From Dehalococcoidales bacterium (GTDB lineage: Bacteria; Chloroflexota; Dehalococcoidia; Dehalococcoidales; UBA2162), in NCBI GenBank assembly GCA_030648675.1, contig JAUSGV010000010.1, positions 1 to 15,910 of the forward strand: 15,910 nucleotides of DNA, read 5' to 3'. The notes below the pieces were generated by a model, which worked only from the letters and a program-made list of their open reading frames with translations, made no database searches and was not told where the DNA came from. Positions 5,668-11,936 of the stretch are shown in pieces. Both the position numbers and the translations under genes were made by a program. The stretch's first letter is position 1, and each line of letters opens with the position of its first letter.

Positions 5668-5991
5668 TTATTTCCGTTCCCCCTGAGCTTGTCGAAGGGG
5701 CGTTGAAGGGTGTCTTGCTTTAGAGTATTCTACTAATTTGTCCCAGTCACCTTGAATCAATGCCTGCTTCTTTTTCCGTGACCAGCCTTTGATTTGTCTT
5801 TCCCTTGCAAGGGCATCAACCCGGGAATTAAATTCGCAACTGAAAACCAGAGTCACAGGTAGCCGTTTTGACGTGTAGCAAGGAATCAGACTGTTGGAGT
5901 GTTCGTATAAGCGCTTTTCTAAATTATCCGTGTGTCCAACGTAATAGCTTCTGTCGGAGCATTCGAGAATATATACCCAGAAACTTCTCAC
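5668..5991 (-). CDS. GIY-YIG domain endonuclease-like protein
   Basis: A 107-residue single-domain protein of the small GIY-YIG (UPF0213/YhbQ-like) group. It shows VYIL (residues 6-9), YYVGHT (16-21), R27 in LEKRLYEH, and ARERQIKGW with the likely metal-binding Glu. Such proteins are predicted nucleases; the cellular role is unclear. The start is GTG, 12 bases after the stop of the citrate-synthase-like gene, so co-transcription is likely. No good ribosome-binding site is visible. The last 12 or so residues (STPLRQAQGE and following) are encoded by an interspersed repeat at 5674-5700, and the stop lies just past it. The natural C terminus was therefore probably replaced by repeat sequence. 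Confidence 0.85.
   Translation of the reverse strand: MRSFWVYILECSDRSYYVGHTDNLEKRLYEHSNSLIPCYTSKRLPVTLVFSCEFNSRVDALARERQIKGWSRKKKQALIQGDWDKLVEYSKARHPSTPLRQAQGERK
5674..5700 (-). repeat. GAGCTTGTCGAAGG interspersed repeat, inverted copy
   Basis: On the minus strand this reads CCCCTTCGACAAGCTCAGGG then GGAACGG. It is the same family as 4341-4366 in the opposite orientation, and related to the minisatellite seed at 5483-5507. It encodes the C-terminal tail of the GIY-YIG protein. Confidence 0.8.
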
Positions 5992-6003
5992 GTCTGTTTG
6001 CTA

Positions 6004-7242
6004 TTATTCCAACGGACTCATCGTCATTAATTCTTTGGCAACCTGTGGATACTGCGCCAGGAACCTGAGTTCGTCCGTCACCAGCGGCCTCTGTGCTTCT
6101 ACGTTAGCGTATCTGACCAATTCGACGATATCCTCGGCGTCTTTACGGTCGGAGAAATCGACGCCCAGTTTGCCCATGATGTAACGGAATCCGGCGAGGC
6201 CGCTGTATTGTCCCGAAGCGATCTCCCGGCCGGTTTCTACGATCTCCGGTTCGCCGCGTCCCAGCTCTCCGAAATCGTATAGTTCGTAGTTCTGCGGGTC
6301 TTTGAGCACGCCGTCGGCATGTATCCCGGAGGCATGGGCAAAGACATTCGCCCCAACACCGGGCTGGTTCATCGGGATAGGTACTCCGAACGCGTGGCTG
6401 GCGTATTTGCATATCTTCCATGCCCGGTTCAGGTGTATCGCCTGCCCGAATTTGTATTTTTCCGCGACACCTTTGGCATATTTTAAGGCGAGAATCACGG
6501 CGACAAGGTCGGCGTTTCCAGCCCTTTCCCCGATGCCGTTAACGGTGGTGTTGATATAAGCGTCCTGTCCGCCGTCGACGACTCCCATGGCACCGGCAAT
6601 CGAGTTGGCCACCGCCATTCCCAGGTCGCCGTGGCAGTGCAGTTCCACGGGCATCCCGCATTCATGGGCGAGATGCTTGCAGGTGTCGTAAATTGTCATC
6701 GGATTGTCATAACCCAGGGTATCGCAGTAGCGGACCCGGTCGGCTCCATGCTCCCTGGCGGTGCAGGCAAAATGCAGCAGGAAGTCCATCTCCGTCCGGG
6801 AAGCGTCCTCGGCATTGATTCCGATGCTCTCCACGCCGTGAGATTTTGCGGCGTCGATAGCGGCCGTGGCCATGTCGAGTATCTGTTTCTGGCTTTTAGT
6901 ACCGCGGAATTTTCCGACAATCATCTGCTGCGAAGTAGAAATCGAAAGGTTGAGGTTCTTTATCTCCGGGACCATATCAAAGGTCTTTTCGACATCTTCG
7001 ACCGTGGCGCGTATCCAGCCGCTCAGACGGATAGGCTGCAGCACGCCCATCTCCTGTAATTTAAGGTTGGCCCGAAGGTAATGCGATTCGTGCTTGGTGG
7101 TAGGGAAACCGAATTCGCTCTGGCAGACTCCCATCTCGTTCAGATAGAGATTTATCATCGTTTTCGCCAGCTTGGAAAGCCCCAGCCTGGCGGTTTGAAC
7201 GCCGTCGCGGTTCGTGACGTCGACGATATATATCTTCCCCAT
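6004..7242 (-). CDS. Re-citrate synthase / homocitrate synthase-type enzyme (HMGL-like family)
   Basis: A 412-residue TIM-barrel Claisen condensing enzyme. NRDGVQ (residues 11-16) with Lys at 27 fits the first homocitrate/isopropylmalate synthase signature. H202 and H204 in HCHGDLGMAVANS are the metal-binding pair; the usual Asn before Asp is Gly here. NGIGERAGN (235-243) and HASGIHADG (303-311) are conserved family motifs. The protein lacks the roughly 110-residue LeuA leucine-binding domain. Known anaerobes, including Clostridium kluyveri and Dehalococcoides, use relatives of this enzyme as Re-face citrate synthase. Next to aconitase and isocitrate dehydrogenase, citrate formation from acetyl-CoA and oxaloacetate is the best guess; homocitrate synthase is the alternative. 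It has its own promoter and probably a near-leaderless mRNA. Confidence 0.85.
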   Translation of the reverse strand: MGKIYIVDVTNRDGVQTARLGLSKLAKTMINLYLNEMGVCQSEFGFPTTKHESHYLRANLKLQEMGVLQPIRLSGWIRATVEDVEKTFDMVPEIKNLNLSISTSQQMIVGKFRGTKSQKQILDMATAAIDAAKSHGVESIGINAEDASRTEMDFLLHFACTAREHGADRVRYCDTLGYDNPMTIYDTCKHLAHECGMPVELHCHGDLGMAVANSIAGAMGVVDGGQDAYINTTVNGIGERAGNADLVAVILALKYAKGVAEKYKFGQAIHLNRAWKICKYASHAFGVPIPMNQPGVGANVFAHASGIHADGVLKDPQNYELYDFGELGRGEPEIVETGREIASGQYSGLAGFRYIMGKLGVDFSDRKDAEDIVELVRYANVEAQRPLVTDELRFLAQYPQVAKELMTMSPLE

Positions 7243-7251
7243 GATGAACTA

Positions 7252-7281
7252 ATGATATGAACCTGAGGCGGCAAGTGTCAA
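7252..7281 (-). promoter_or_regulatory. Promoter of the citrate-synthase-like gene, near-leaderless
   Basis: On the minus strand TTGACA (7276-7281), an 18-base spacer and TATCAT (7252-7257). The predicted start near 7245 is about 3 bases before the ATG at 7242. No ribosome-binding site is visible. Confidence 0.7.
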
Positions 7282-7289
7282 GGACAGGG

Positions 7290-7403
7290 TAAAATCCGAA
7301 GCACTAAATTCGAAATACGAAACAAATCCGAATTACCAAATTGATAAATTACAAAATAGTTTTGTGTTTTGGTCATTTTGATTTCGTGCTTGTTTCGTGC
7401 TTC
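7290..7403. repeat. CGAAGCAC repeats in inverted pair
   Basis: Direct copies AAATCCGAAGCACTAAATTC and ACGAAACAAATCCGAA (7290-7332) face inverted copies GATTTCGTGCTTGTTTCGTG and CTTCG (7380-7404) across about 50 bases of A-rich CCAAATTGATAAATTAC-type DNA. Confidence 0.6.
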
Positions 7404-7406
7404 GCC

Positions 7407-7460
7407 CCGATTCACCAAATTCATGCGGGACATCCCGTATGTACTCGGGACGATATTTGG
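7407..7460. repeat. Family G palindrome, copy 2
   Basis: CGATTCACCAAATTCATGCGG leads (shown here in parts: CGATTCACC, AAATTCATGCGG) into a stem CATGCGGGA (7422-7430)/TCCCGTATG (7433-7441) with one G-T pair. Flanking ACCAAAT and ATATTTGG could extend the pairing. It is related to 161-207 and 8161-8205. Confidence 0.55.
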
Positions 7461-7475
7461 AATTCGAGTTTTTCG

Positions 7476-7504
7476 TTGACACTCCTCACCCATAGCATTA
7501 TCAT
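7476..7504 (+). promoter_or_regulatory. Promoter of the membrane-anchored protein gene
   Basis: Perfect TTGACA (7476-7481), a 17-base spacer and TATCAT (7499-7504). The predicted start near 7511 gives a leader of about 31 bases with GGAGGT (7530-7535), 6 bases before the ATG at 7542. Confidence 0.8.
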
Positions 7505-7541
7505 TCAACTGGAATTGCCATTGGTCCCGGGAGGTAATTGT

Positions 7542-8141
7542 ATGAAAACGGCACTGAAAGCAATCGGCATCACTCTCGGCTCCGTCGTGTTCCTGGTGAT
7601 AGCCGCAGCGGCTATTGTTTTTTTCCTTATGCATCGCTCCCCGGCGATAACCAGCACCATGACGACGGTTAACTCGAGCCATCAGTCCGTTGTCGCGTTG
7701 GATAGTAAAATTACTGCCTTCAATAATGCGGTTCAAAATGCCATACCCGGCACTCCGGTTTCTTTAAACATCACCCAGCAAGAGATGACCTCGAAGGTGA
7801 ACGAAGAGCTCGCCGGGCTGAAATTACCGGAAGGGCTTTCTGTCGGCAACGTTACCATCAACTTCCAGGACGGCAAGGCACTGGTATCGGCCCCCATCAA
7901 ATACTCCGCCCTCACCGGAACGGCCGGAATGGCGATTAACGTCCAAACGGTAAACGGCACCCCTATGATCGCCGTTCAGGATATCGATTTCGGGGCGCTG
8001 CCTATTCCTCAGGCTCTTAAAGACCAGATCACCGGCATGATCCCCAACGGCGGTAAGATCGATCTGGGCGATATTCCCGTCGATATCACCAGCATTCAGA
8101 TCATTGACGGACAGATAGTCATGAACGGAGTGACCAAATAA
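7542..8141 (+). CDS. Small membrane-anchored protein, possibly YpmS/DUF2140- or DUF2993-like
   Basis: A 199-residue protein with one N-terminal membrane segment (about residues 8-30, GITLGSVVFLVIAAAAIVFF), then an extracytoplasmic region of about 165 residues. The outer part has the pattern seen in small lipid-binding-like anchored proteins: SLNITQQEMTSKVNEEL near residues 74-90, then alternating polar/hydrophobic strands, and a C-terminal ITSIQIIDGQIVMNGV. The resemblance to YpmS or LmeA-type proteins is by eye only, and no function is assigned. The start at 7542 is fixed by GGAGGT 6 bases upstream and by the promoter at 7476-7504. The 67 in-frame codons further upstream lie in repeats and the promoter. 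Repeats of the same families lie on both sides of the gene. Confidence 0.8.
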   Translation: MKTALKAIGITLGSVVFLVIAAAAIVFFLMHRSPAITSTMTTVNSSHQSVVALDSKITAFNNAVQNAIPGTPVSLNITQQEMTSKVNEELAGLKLPEGLSVGNVTINFQDGKALVSAPIKYSALTGTAGMAINVQTVNGTPMIAVQDIDFGALPIPQALKDQITGMIPNGGKIDLGDIPVDITSIQIIDGQIVMNGVTK

Positions 8142-8146
8142 AAGCT

Positions 8147-8390
8147 CCAATGACCAATAGATTCCGATTCGCTAAACTCATACGGAACGTCGTTCCGATT
8201 TGCCATGCGGAATATTCCACTGCGGCTCCGCAAAAACCAAACAAATTCCAAAATCCAAGTTACAAGTTTCAAACAATTTGATTTGGATTGCTTCGGTTCG
8301 GCTCGAAGCCGAAACTCGCAATGACAGGTGCGGAGGGACTGGAGATTGGGGAAAAGATGAAAATCCGAAGCACGAAGTGCGAAACGTAAC
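8147..8390. repeat. Mosaic of interspersed repeats between the anchored protein gene and pyrF
   Basis: In order: CCAATGACCAATAG (8148-8161); a family G copy ATTCCGATTCGC...CATACGGAAC with stem CGGAAC/GTTCCG (8161-8205); ACCAAACAAATTCC-type A-rich units (8236-8276); a GGATTGCTTCG...CTCGCAATGACA element (8284-8325); a weak G-rich unit (8338-8352); and AAATCCGAAGCACGAAGTGC (8361-8380). The remainder, 8391-8470, is AT-rich with no gene seen. Confidence 0.65.
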
Positions 8391-8476
8391 GAGATTTATG
8401 ATTTTCGAAATAGTCATAAATCATATCTCTTAAATCTTGAATCAACTTTTATTCATTTCGATTCTGATTCTTGATA

Positions 8477-8505
8477 TTGACTGCCCTTCCCGCGATTGCT
8501 AATAT
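8477..8505 (+). promoter_or_regulatory. pyrF promoter, predicted leaderless
   Basis: TTGACT (8477-8482), a 17-base spacer and TAATAT (8500-8505). A start 7 bases later falls at about 8512, one base before the ATG at 8513. The sequence before the ATG (ATATCAAGCCG) has no ribosome-binding site. The -10 match is only four of six. Confidence 0.5.
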
Positions 8506-8512
8506 CAAGCCG

Positions 8513-9322
8513 ATGACCTTTACTGAAAAGCTCGCCGCCGCGGTTCGCAAAAATAACAGCCGACTTTGCATCGGGCTCGATCCCGACCCCGCCTTGATGC
8601 CAATCGGTATAGGTATCCATGACTTCAATAAGGCGATCATCGATGCCACTTACGACCTGGTCTGCGCCTACAAGCCGAATTTTGCCTTCTACGAAGCCCT
8701 GGGGCACGATAGCCTGGAGGACTTGCACCGCACCATCATTCATATTCCTAAGAACATCGCAGTTATCGGCGATGCGAAAAGGGGTGATATCGGTAATACG
8801 TCGAAAGCGTACGCCAAGGCGATTTTCGACTATCTCGGCTGCGATGCGGCGACGGTAAGTCCTTACCTTGGATTCGATTCCGTGGAGCCGTTTCTGCAAT
8901 ACAAAGAAAAAGGTATATTCATCCTTTGCCGGACATCGAACGCCGGAGCCGCCGACTTTCAGTCGCTCCGCTGCGAAACCGAAAAAGGCCTCCGTCCGCT
9001 CTTCGAAATCGTGGCCGAAAAAGCCAAAGCGTGGAACAAGCACGGTAATATTGGGTTGGTAGTCGGGGCGAACGCTCCCGAAGAACTTAAGCGGATTCGT
9101 CAAAACTATCCGGACATGCCATTACTGATACCCGGCATCGGCGCCCAGGGGGGCGATGTTGCTCAGACCGTCAGTAACGGGTTCGACGCCAAAGGCGAAC
9201 TAACGATCATCAACTCGTCCCGCCAGATCCTCTATGCGTCCCGCGGCAAAGACTTTGCTGAGGCGGCCAGAAAAGCGGCCCAAGCCTTAAGGAATCAGAT
9301 AAACGGGTATCTTGGACGGTGA
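8513..9322 (+). CDS. pyrF: Orotidine 5'-phosphate decarboxylase, class 2
   Basis: A 269-residue enzyme that converts OMP to UMP, the last step of de novo pyrimidine synthesis, in the cytoplasm. LCIGLDPDP opens the barrel. The catalytic D87-x-K89-x-x-D92 lies in DAKRGDIGNTSKAY. VSPYLGFDSVEPF and LIPGIGAQGGD bind the substrate phosphate region. The length of about 270 and the GLDPDP start are typical of the class 2 group. The ATG at 8513 is chosen because MTFTEKLAAAVRK is the normal family start. A TTG at 8471 would place codons across the promoter. The stop TGA (9320-9322) is the first part of a G-rich repeat. No other pyrimidine genes are adjacent. Confidence 0.96.
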   Translation: MTFTEKLAAAVRKNNSRLCIGLDPDPALMPIGIGIHDFNKAIIDATYDLVCAYKPNFAFYEALGHDSLEDLHRTIIHIPKNIAVIGDAKRGDIGNTSKAYAKAIFDYLGCDAATVSPYLGFDSVEPFLQYKEKGIFILCRTSNAGAADFQSLRCETEKGLRPLFEIVAEKAKAWNKHGNIGLVVGANAPEELKRIRQNYPDMPLLIPGIGAQGGDVAQTVSNGFDAKGELTIINSSRQILYASRGKDFAEAARKAAQALRNQINGYLGR

Positions 9323-9350
9323 CTGGGGGTCGGGGATTGGGGACTGGGGG
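9321..9350 (+). repeat. G-rich repeat with strong G-quadruplex pattern
   Basis: Four long G-runs at 9325-9329, 9332-9335, 9339-9342 and 9346-9350 are joined by loops TC, ATT and ACT. It overlaps the end of the pyrF stop codon and ends 9 bases before the stop of the convergent helicase gene. Confidence 0.8.
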
Positions 9351-9359
9351 TCGGTGCCG

Positions 9360-10844
9360 CTAGGCGGCTATAAAGCCCAAATGTACTAGCCGGGACCGGA
9401 TTCCACCAATTTTCCGGCCGAGTAGTTTTGAAAGATCATTAATTGATTTACCTGCTTTGAAACCGGTCATAAGTTGTTGTTCCTCGCCGGCAGTCCATCT
9501 CTTATAAGCGGAAGGATATGATTCGCGCGTTGCTTCAATTGAAAAATCTTGAGGAGTTGCCTTTGCAGTTTCTTGTTTCTTCGATAACATTTCCTGCAAA
9601 GCTAAATCGGATTGTTTTTTAAGTTCTTTATCGAACGAAAGTATTTCCTCGTTCACCCTAAGAGCCAATTGGTTGAAGCCGAGTAATTTAAGACCACTCA
9701 GAGAACGTACTCTTGAGAAAGCTACGTATCCCATGCCTACTTCAAAACACTGCCGGAGATCTATCTGTGCCGCTTCCAGCGTCATACCCTGACTTTTGTG
9801 CACAGTTATGGCCCAGGCCAGGCGGAGGGGGATTTGTTTGTTGGTAGCAAGCGTTTTCCCATTTTCCTCAACGCTCCATGTTGCGGGTTCGGCGACGATC
9901 TTTCTCCCGTTAAGCAAAGTAACTACCGGGTAGTGTTCCTCATTAAAACCACTAACTCTGCCGAGTGTTCCATTTACATATCCACTCTCAAAATTGTTCT
10001 TCACGAACATAACTGCGGCACCTTTCTTCAGCAGTAATTGTTCCGGCGCCAAGCAATTTTTACTTAACGCTTTGGCAAATTCAGGAATACCCTCGGATTG
10101 GGTTTGGTATACATGTGGTTCCCCGGGCAATTTAGATAATTCGCGTTCATTTTCCGCGTCTACGTTCAAATTACGCGGGTAAAGTCTCACCCCTTTACCG
10201 GAATCTGACGACAAATTCGCCGCGACTACCTTATTCAAATAATTTGTCAAAGCATCATTTGTCGAGCCGTTCCGGATAGCGTTCAGGATTCGAGTTAAGA
10301 TATCGTCTTCCTGGCGGTGCTGCTCATCCAAGTAGCAAACTTTTAGCTGCATGGCATCCCACACCGATGACTTGAAAGCGAACCGCGGTAGAGGTTCGTC
10401 GGGTCTTTTTACCGGCGGTAGTTGAAAGAAGTCGCCGCAGAGCACTACCTGCATGCCGCCGAAAGGCTCTTGATTCTTTCTTATAAAACGGGCTAATTGG
10501 TCTAACAAATCCAGTCTGTCGGCGTCCAGCATTGAGATTTCGTCGATAACGAGGACTTCTGTGTTTATATATTTTTTCTCCAGCCGCTTTTTCTTGGCTA
10601 TTGCCTGGATTTGCGAAACTGCAGCTGTCCGCAGGATTCCTATCCCCGACCAGGCGTGGATAGTAATGCCGTTCATGTGGGTTGCGGCTATGCCTGTGGA
10701 TGCTGTCACGGCCACGTTTACTTTCTGCTCCGCGAGATGCCGGATAAATTTGTTCAGCAGGTACGTTTTTCCGCTGCCCGCAGCGCCGGTGAGGTAAACG
10801 TTGTGCCCGCTTTTCAATATTTTCAGGGCTTCATTTTGTTTCAT
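9360..10844 (-). CDS. PIF1-like superfamily 1 DNA helicase with C-terminal Myb/SANT-like domain
   Basis: A 494-residue ATP-dependent helicase. Walker A GAAGSGKT (residues 20-27), Walker B VIDEISM (99-105), motif III GDFFQLPPV (137-145), EQHR (174-177), and WAITVHKSQGMT followed by GYVAFSRVRS for the C-terminal helicase motifs. This is the PIF1/RecD2-related pattern. The last 48 residues (YKRWTAGEEQQLM...LLGRKIGGIRSRLVHLGF) look like a small helix-turn-helix Myb/SANT-like DNA-binding domain. PIF1 enzymes are known to unwind G-quadruplexes and to act in replication and recombination; the role in bacteria is less clear. It is monocistronic and convergent with pyrF. The ATG at 10844 has only a weak GAAG upstream. 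Confidence 0.93.
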   Translation of the reverse strand: MKQNEALKILKSGHNVYLTGAAGSGKTYLLNKFIRHLAEQKVNVAVTASTGIAATHMNGITIHAWSGIGILRTAAVSQIQAIAKKKRLEKKYINTEVLVIDEISMLDADRLDLLDQLARFIRKNQEPFGGMQVVLCGDFFQLPPVKRPDEPLPRFAFKSSVWDAMQLKVCYLDEQHRQEDDILTRILNAIRNGSTNDALTNYLNKVVAANLSSDSGKGVRLYPRNLNVDAENERELSKLPGEPHVYQTQSEGIPEFAKALSKNCLAPEQLLLKKGAAVMFVKNNFESGYVNGTLGRVSGFNEEHYPVVTLLNGRKIVAEPATWSVEENGKTLATNKQIPLRLAWAITVHKSQGMTLEAAQIDLRQCFEVGMGYVAFSRVRSLSGLKLLGFNQLALRVNEEILSFDKELKKQSDLALQEMLSKKQETAKATPQDFSIEATRESYPSAYKRWTAGEEQQLMTGFKAGKSINDLSKLLGRKIGGIRSRLVHLGFIAA

Positions 10845-10988
10845 GAAAAATAGCTTCTTTTGGCTGTTCGAAATTTCCCATCACTATACACCCAAAATAT
10901 CCGTTTTGCCTACATCTTACGTAGTTTAGTTTTCTCCCCTTTTTGTCTACTCTTGAATATGTCTAAGGGTTCGTGCTTCGAATAGCCA

Positions 10989-11016
10989 TTGACAACTCAA
11001 TAAAAGGGTTTAGAAT
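10989..11016 (+). promoter_or_regulatory. Promoter of the repeat-protein/alaS operon
   Basis: Perfect TTGACA (10989-10994), a 16-base spacer and TAGAAT (11011-11016). The predicted start near 11023 leaves a leader of about 29 bases that contains GGAG (11039-11042), 9 bases before the GTG at 11052. The rest of 10845-11051 is an AT-rich divergent intergenic region without a gene. Confidence 0.75.
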
Positions 11017-11051
11017 AAAGGAAGCTGATATTTTTATCGGAGCAGATTATC

Positions 11052-11924
11052 GTGGTGCGCAAGCTGCTCAGGAATGCTGGGCTTGCTTTAATATTGTTGC
11101 CGGAGCCTTTTACGACTCCGCTTGGACTCGCTTTACTTGGCGCGTCCTACATTTTCGCCCACTTCAGCCGTGTCGATACTCCGGCTTACCTCCGCGGCTT
11201 TATCAAGATGTACTTGACCGAGTCCCGTCTTCGAGGAACCCCGGGTATTATCCAGCATAAGCTGAAACAAACACTGTCCGATTCCGAGTGGCGCTACAAG
11301 CCGGAGAAGGATATCCGGTGCGGCATCGATGCCAGCCGTCTTATGCTTCGCTTCGGTAAGAACATGGCTATTGAATTCGCCGAACCCGCGATGCCGATCC
11401 GGCATGATATGAAACGGCGCTGGGCCGGCTATGTTTGGCCGGGAGCACCACCGGATATCCGGACTACCGGGACAGCCAGCCATATCATAGACACTTCTCA
11501 CCTGTCGGTCCGCTTCCTGGAAGACGCTTGCGGCGGGTCCAGGAAGCCGGTGGAAAAGACGGTACATCACTGCTTGAAACGCGACATGGTCGTCTTTTCC
11601 GCAGACACGCGAATACCGGAGAAGACGGTCACCCATTCTTTCGATGCTTCCCGCCTGTCTGCACGGTTTGCCGAATCGGTTGATCCGTCACGGGAAGCGG
11701 CCCTGGATAAAGCAATCTATCACAGCATGAAGCACGATCTGTACGGCTATGTGCTGCCGAGTATCCATGAACACGCGGAAACAGCGGTGGTACACAGCAT
11801 GGACAGCGGCCGTTTGCTGCGGCATTATGAGAAAACGATGTCTTCGCGCTCCGCCGTGCCGCAGGAGTCGGTCGTCCACACTTTCAACCCGGCGAAGGTG
11901 AGTCTCGCTCTGGGAATGGGCTAA
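11052..11924 (+). CDS. Unrecognised protein with N-terminal membrane hairpin and alternating HxxD/HxxK repeats
   Basis: A 290-residue protein with no family I can name with confidence. Residues 8-38 form a hydrophobic hairpin broken by LPEPFTTP, faintly like PGPGW-type membrane proteins. From residue 65 onward two short modules alternate. The acidic type reads like HSFDASRLSARF (at C90, H144, H195, H248, H276). The basic type reads like HSMKHDLYGY (at H69, H118, H173, H224). The spacing between module starts is 21-29 residues, giving a full period of about 51-54. The last acidic module is truncated. The start is GTG, with GGAG 9 bases upstream and a good promoter at 10989-11016. It ends 12 bases before the alaS start, so the two are almost surely co-transcribed. 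Function is not assigned. Confidence 0.8.
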   Translation: MVRKLLRNAGLALILLPEPFTTPLGLALLGASYIFAHFSRVDTPAYLRGFIKMYLTESRLRGTPGIIQHKLKQTLSDSEWRYKPEKDIRCGIDASRLMLRFGKNMAIEFAEPAMPIRHDMKRRWAGYVWPGAPPDIRTTGTASHIIDTSHLSVRFLEDACGGSRKPVEKTVHHCLKRDMVVFSADTRIPEKTVTHSFDASRLSARFAESVDPSREAALDKAIYHSMKHDLYGYVLPSIHEHAETAVVHSMDSGRLLRHYEKTMSSRSAVPQESVVHTFNPAKVSLALGMG

Positions 11925-11936
11925 CAGGATAGACAC

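Noticed and set aside
7341..7541. N-terminal extension of the anchored protein
   Set aside because: The extra 67 codons cross repeats and a clear promoter, and the ATG at 7542 has a good ribosome-binding site.
8471..8512. TTG start for pyrF at 8471
   Set aside because: It precedes the predicted promoter, and the family starts at MTFTEKL-like sequence.
10845..10935. Helicase promoter with TATAGT on the minus strand
   Set aside because: The -10-like box is good, but no acceptable -35 was found at 16-18 bases, so it was not listed as a feature.
11133..11636. 167-codon minus-strand frame opposite the repeat protein
   Set aside because: The + strand frame has a promoter, a ribosome-binding site and a periodic protein pattern; the minus frame has none of these.
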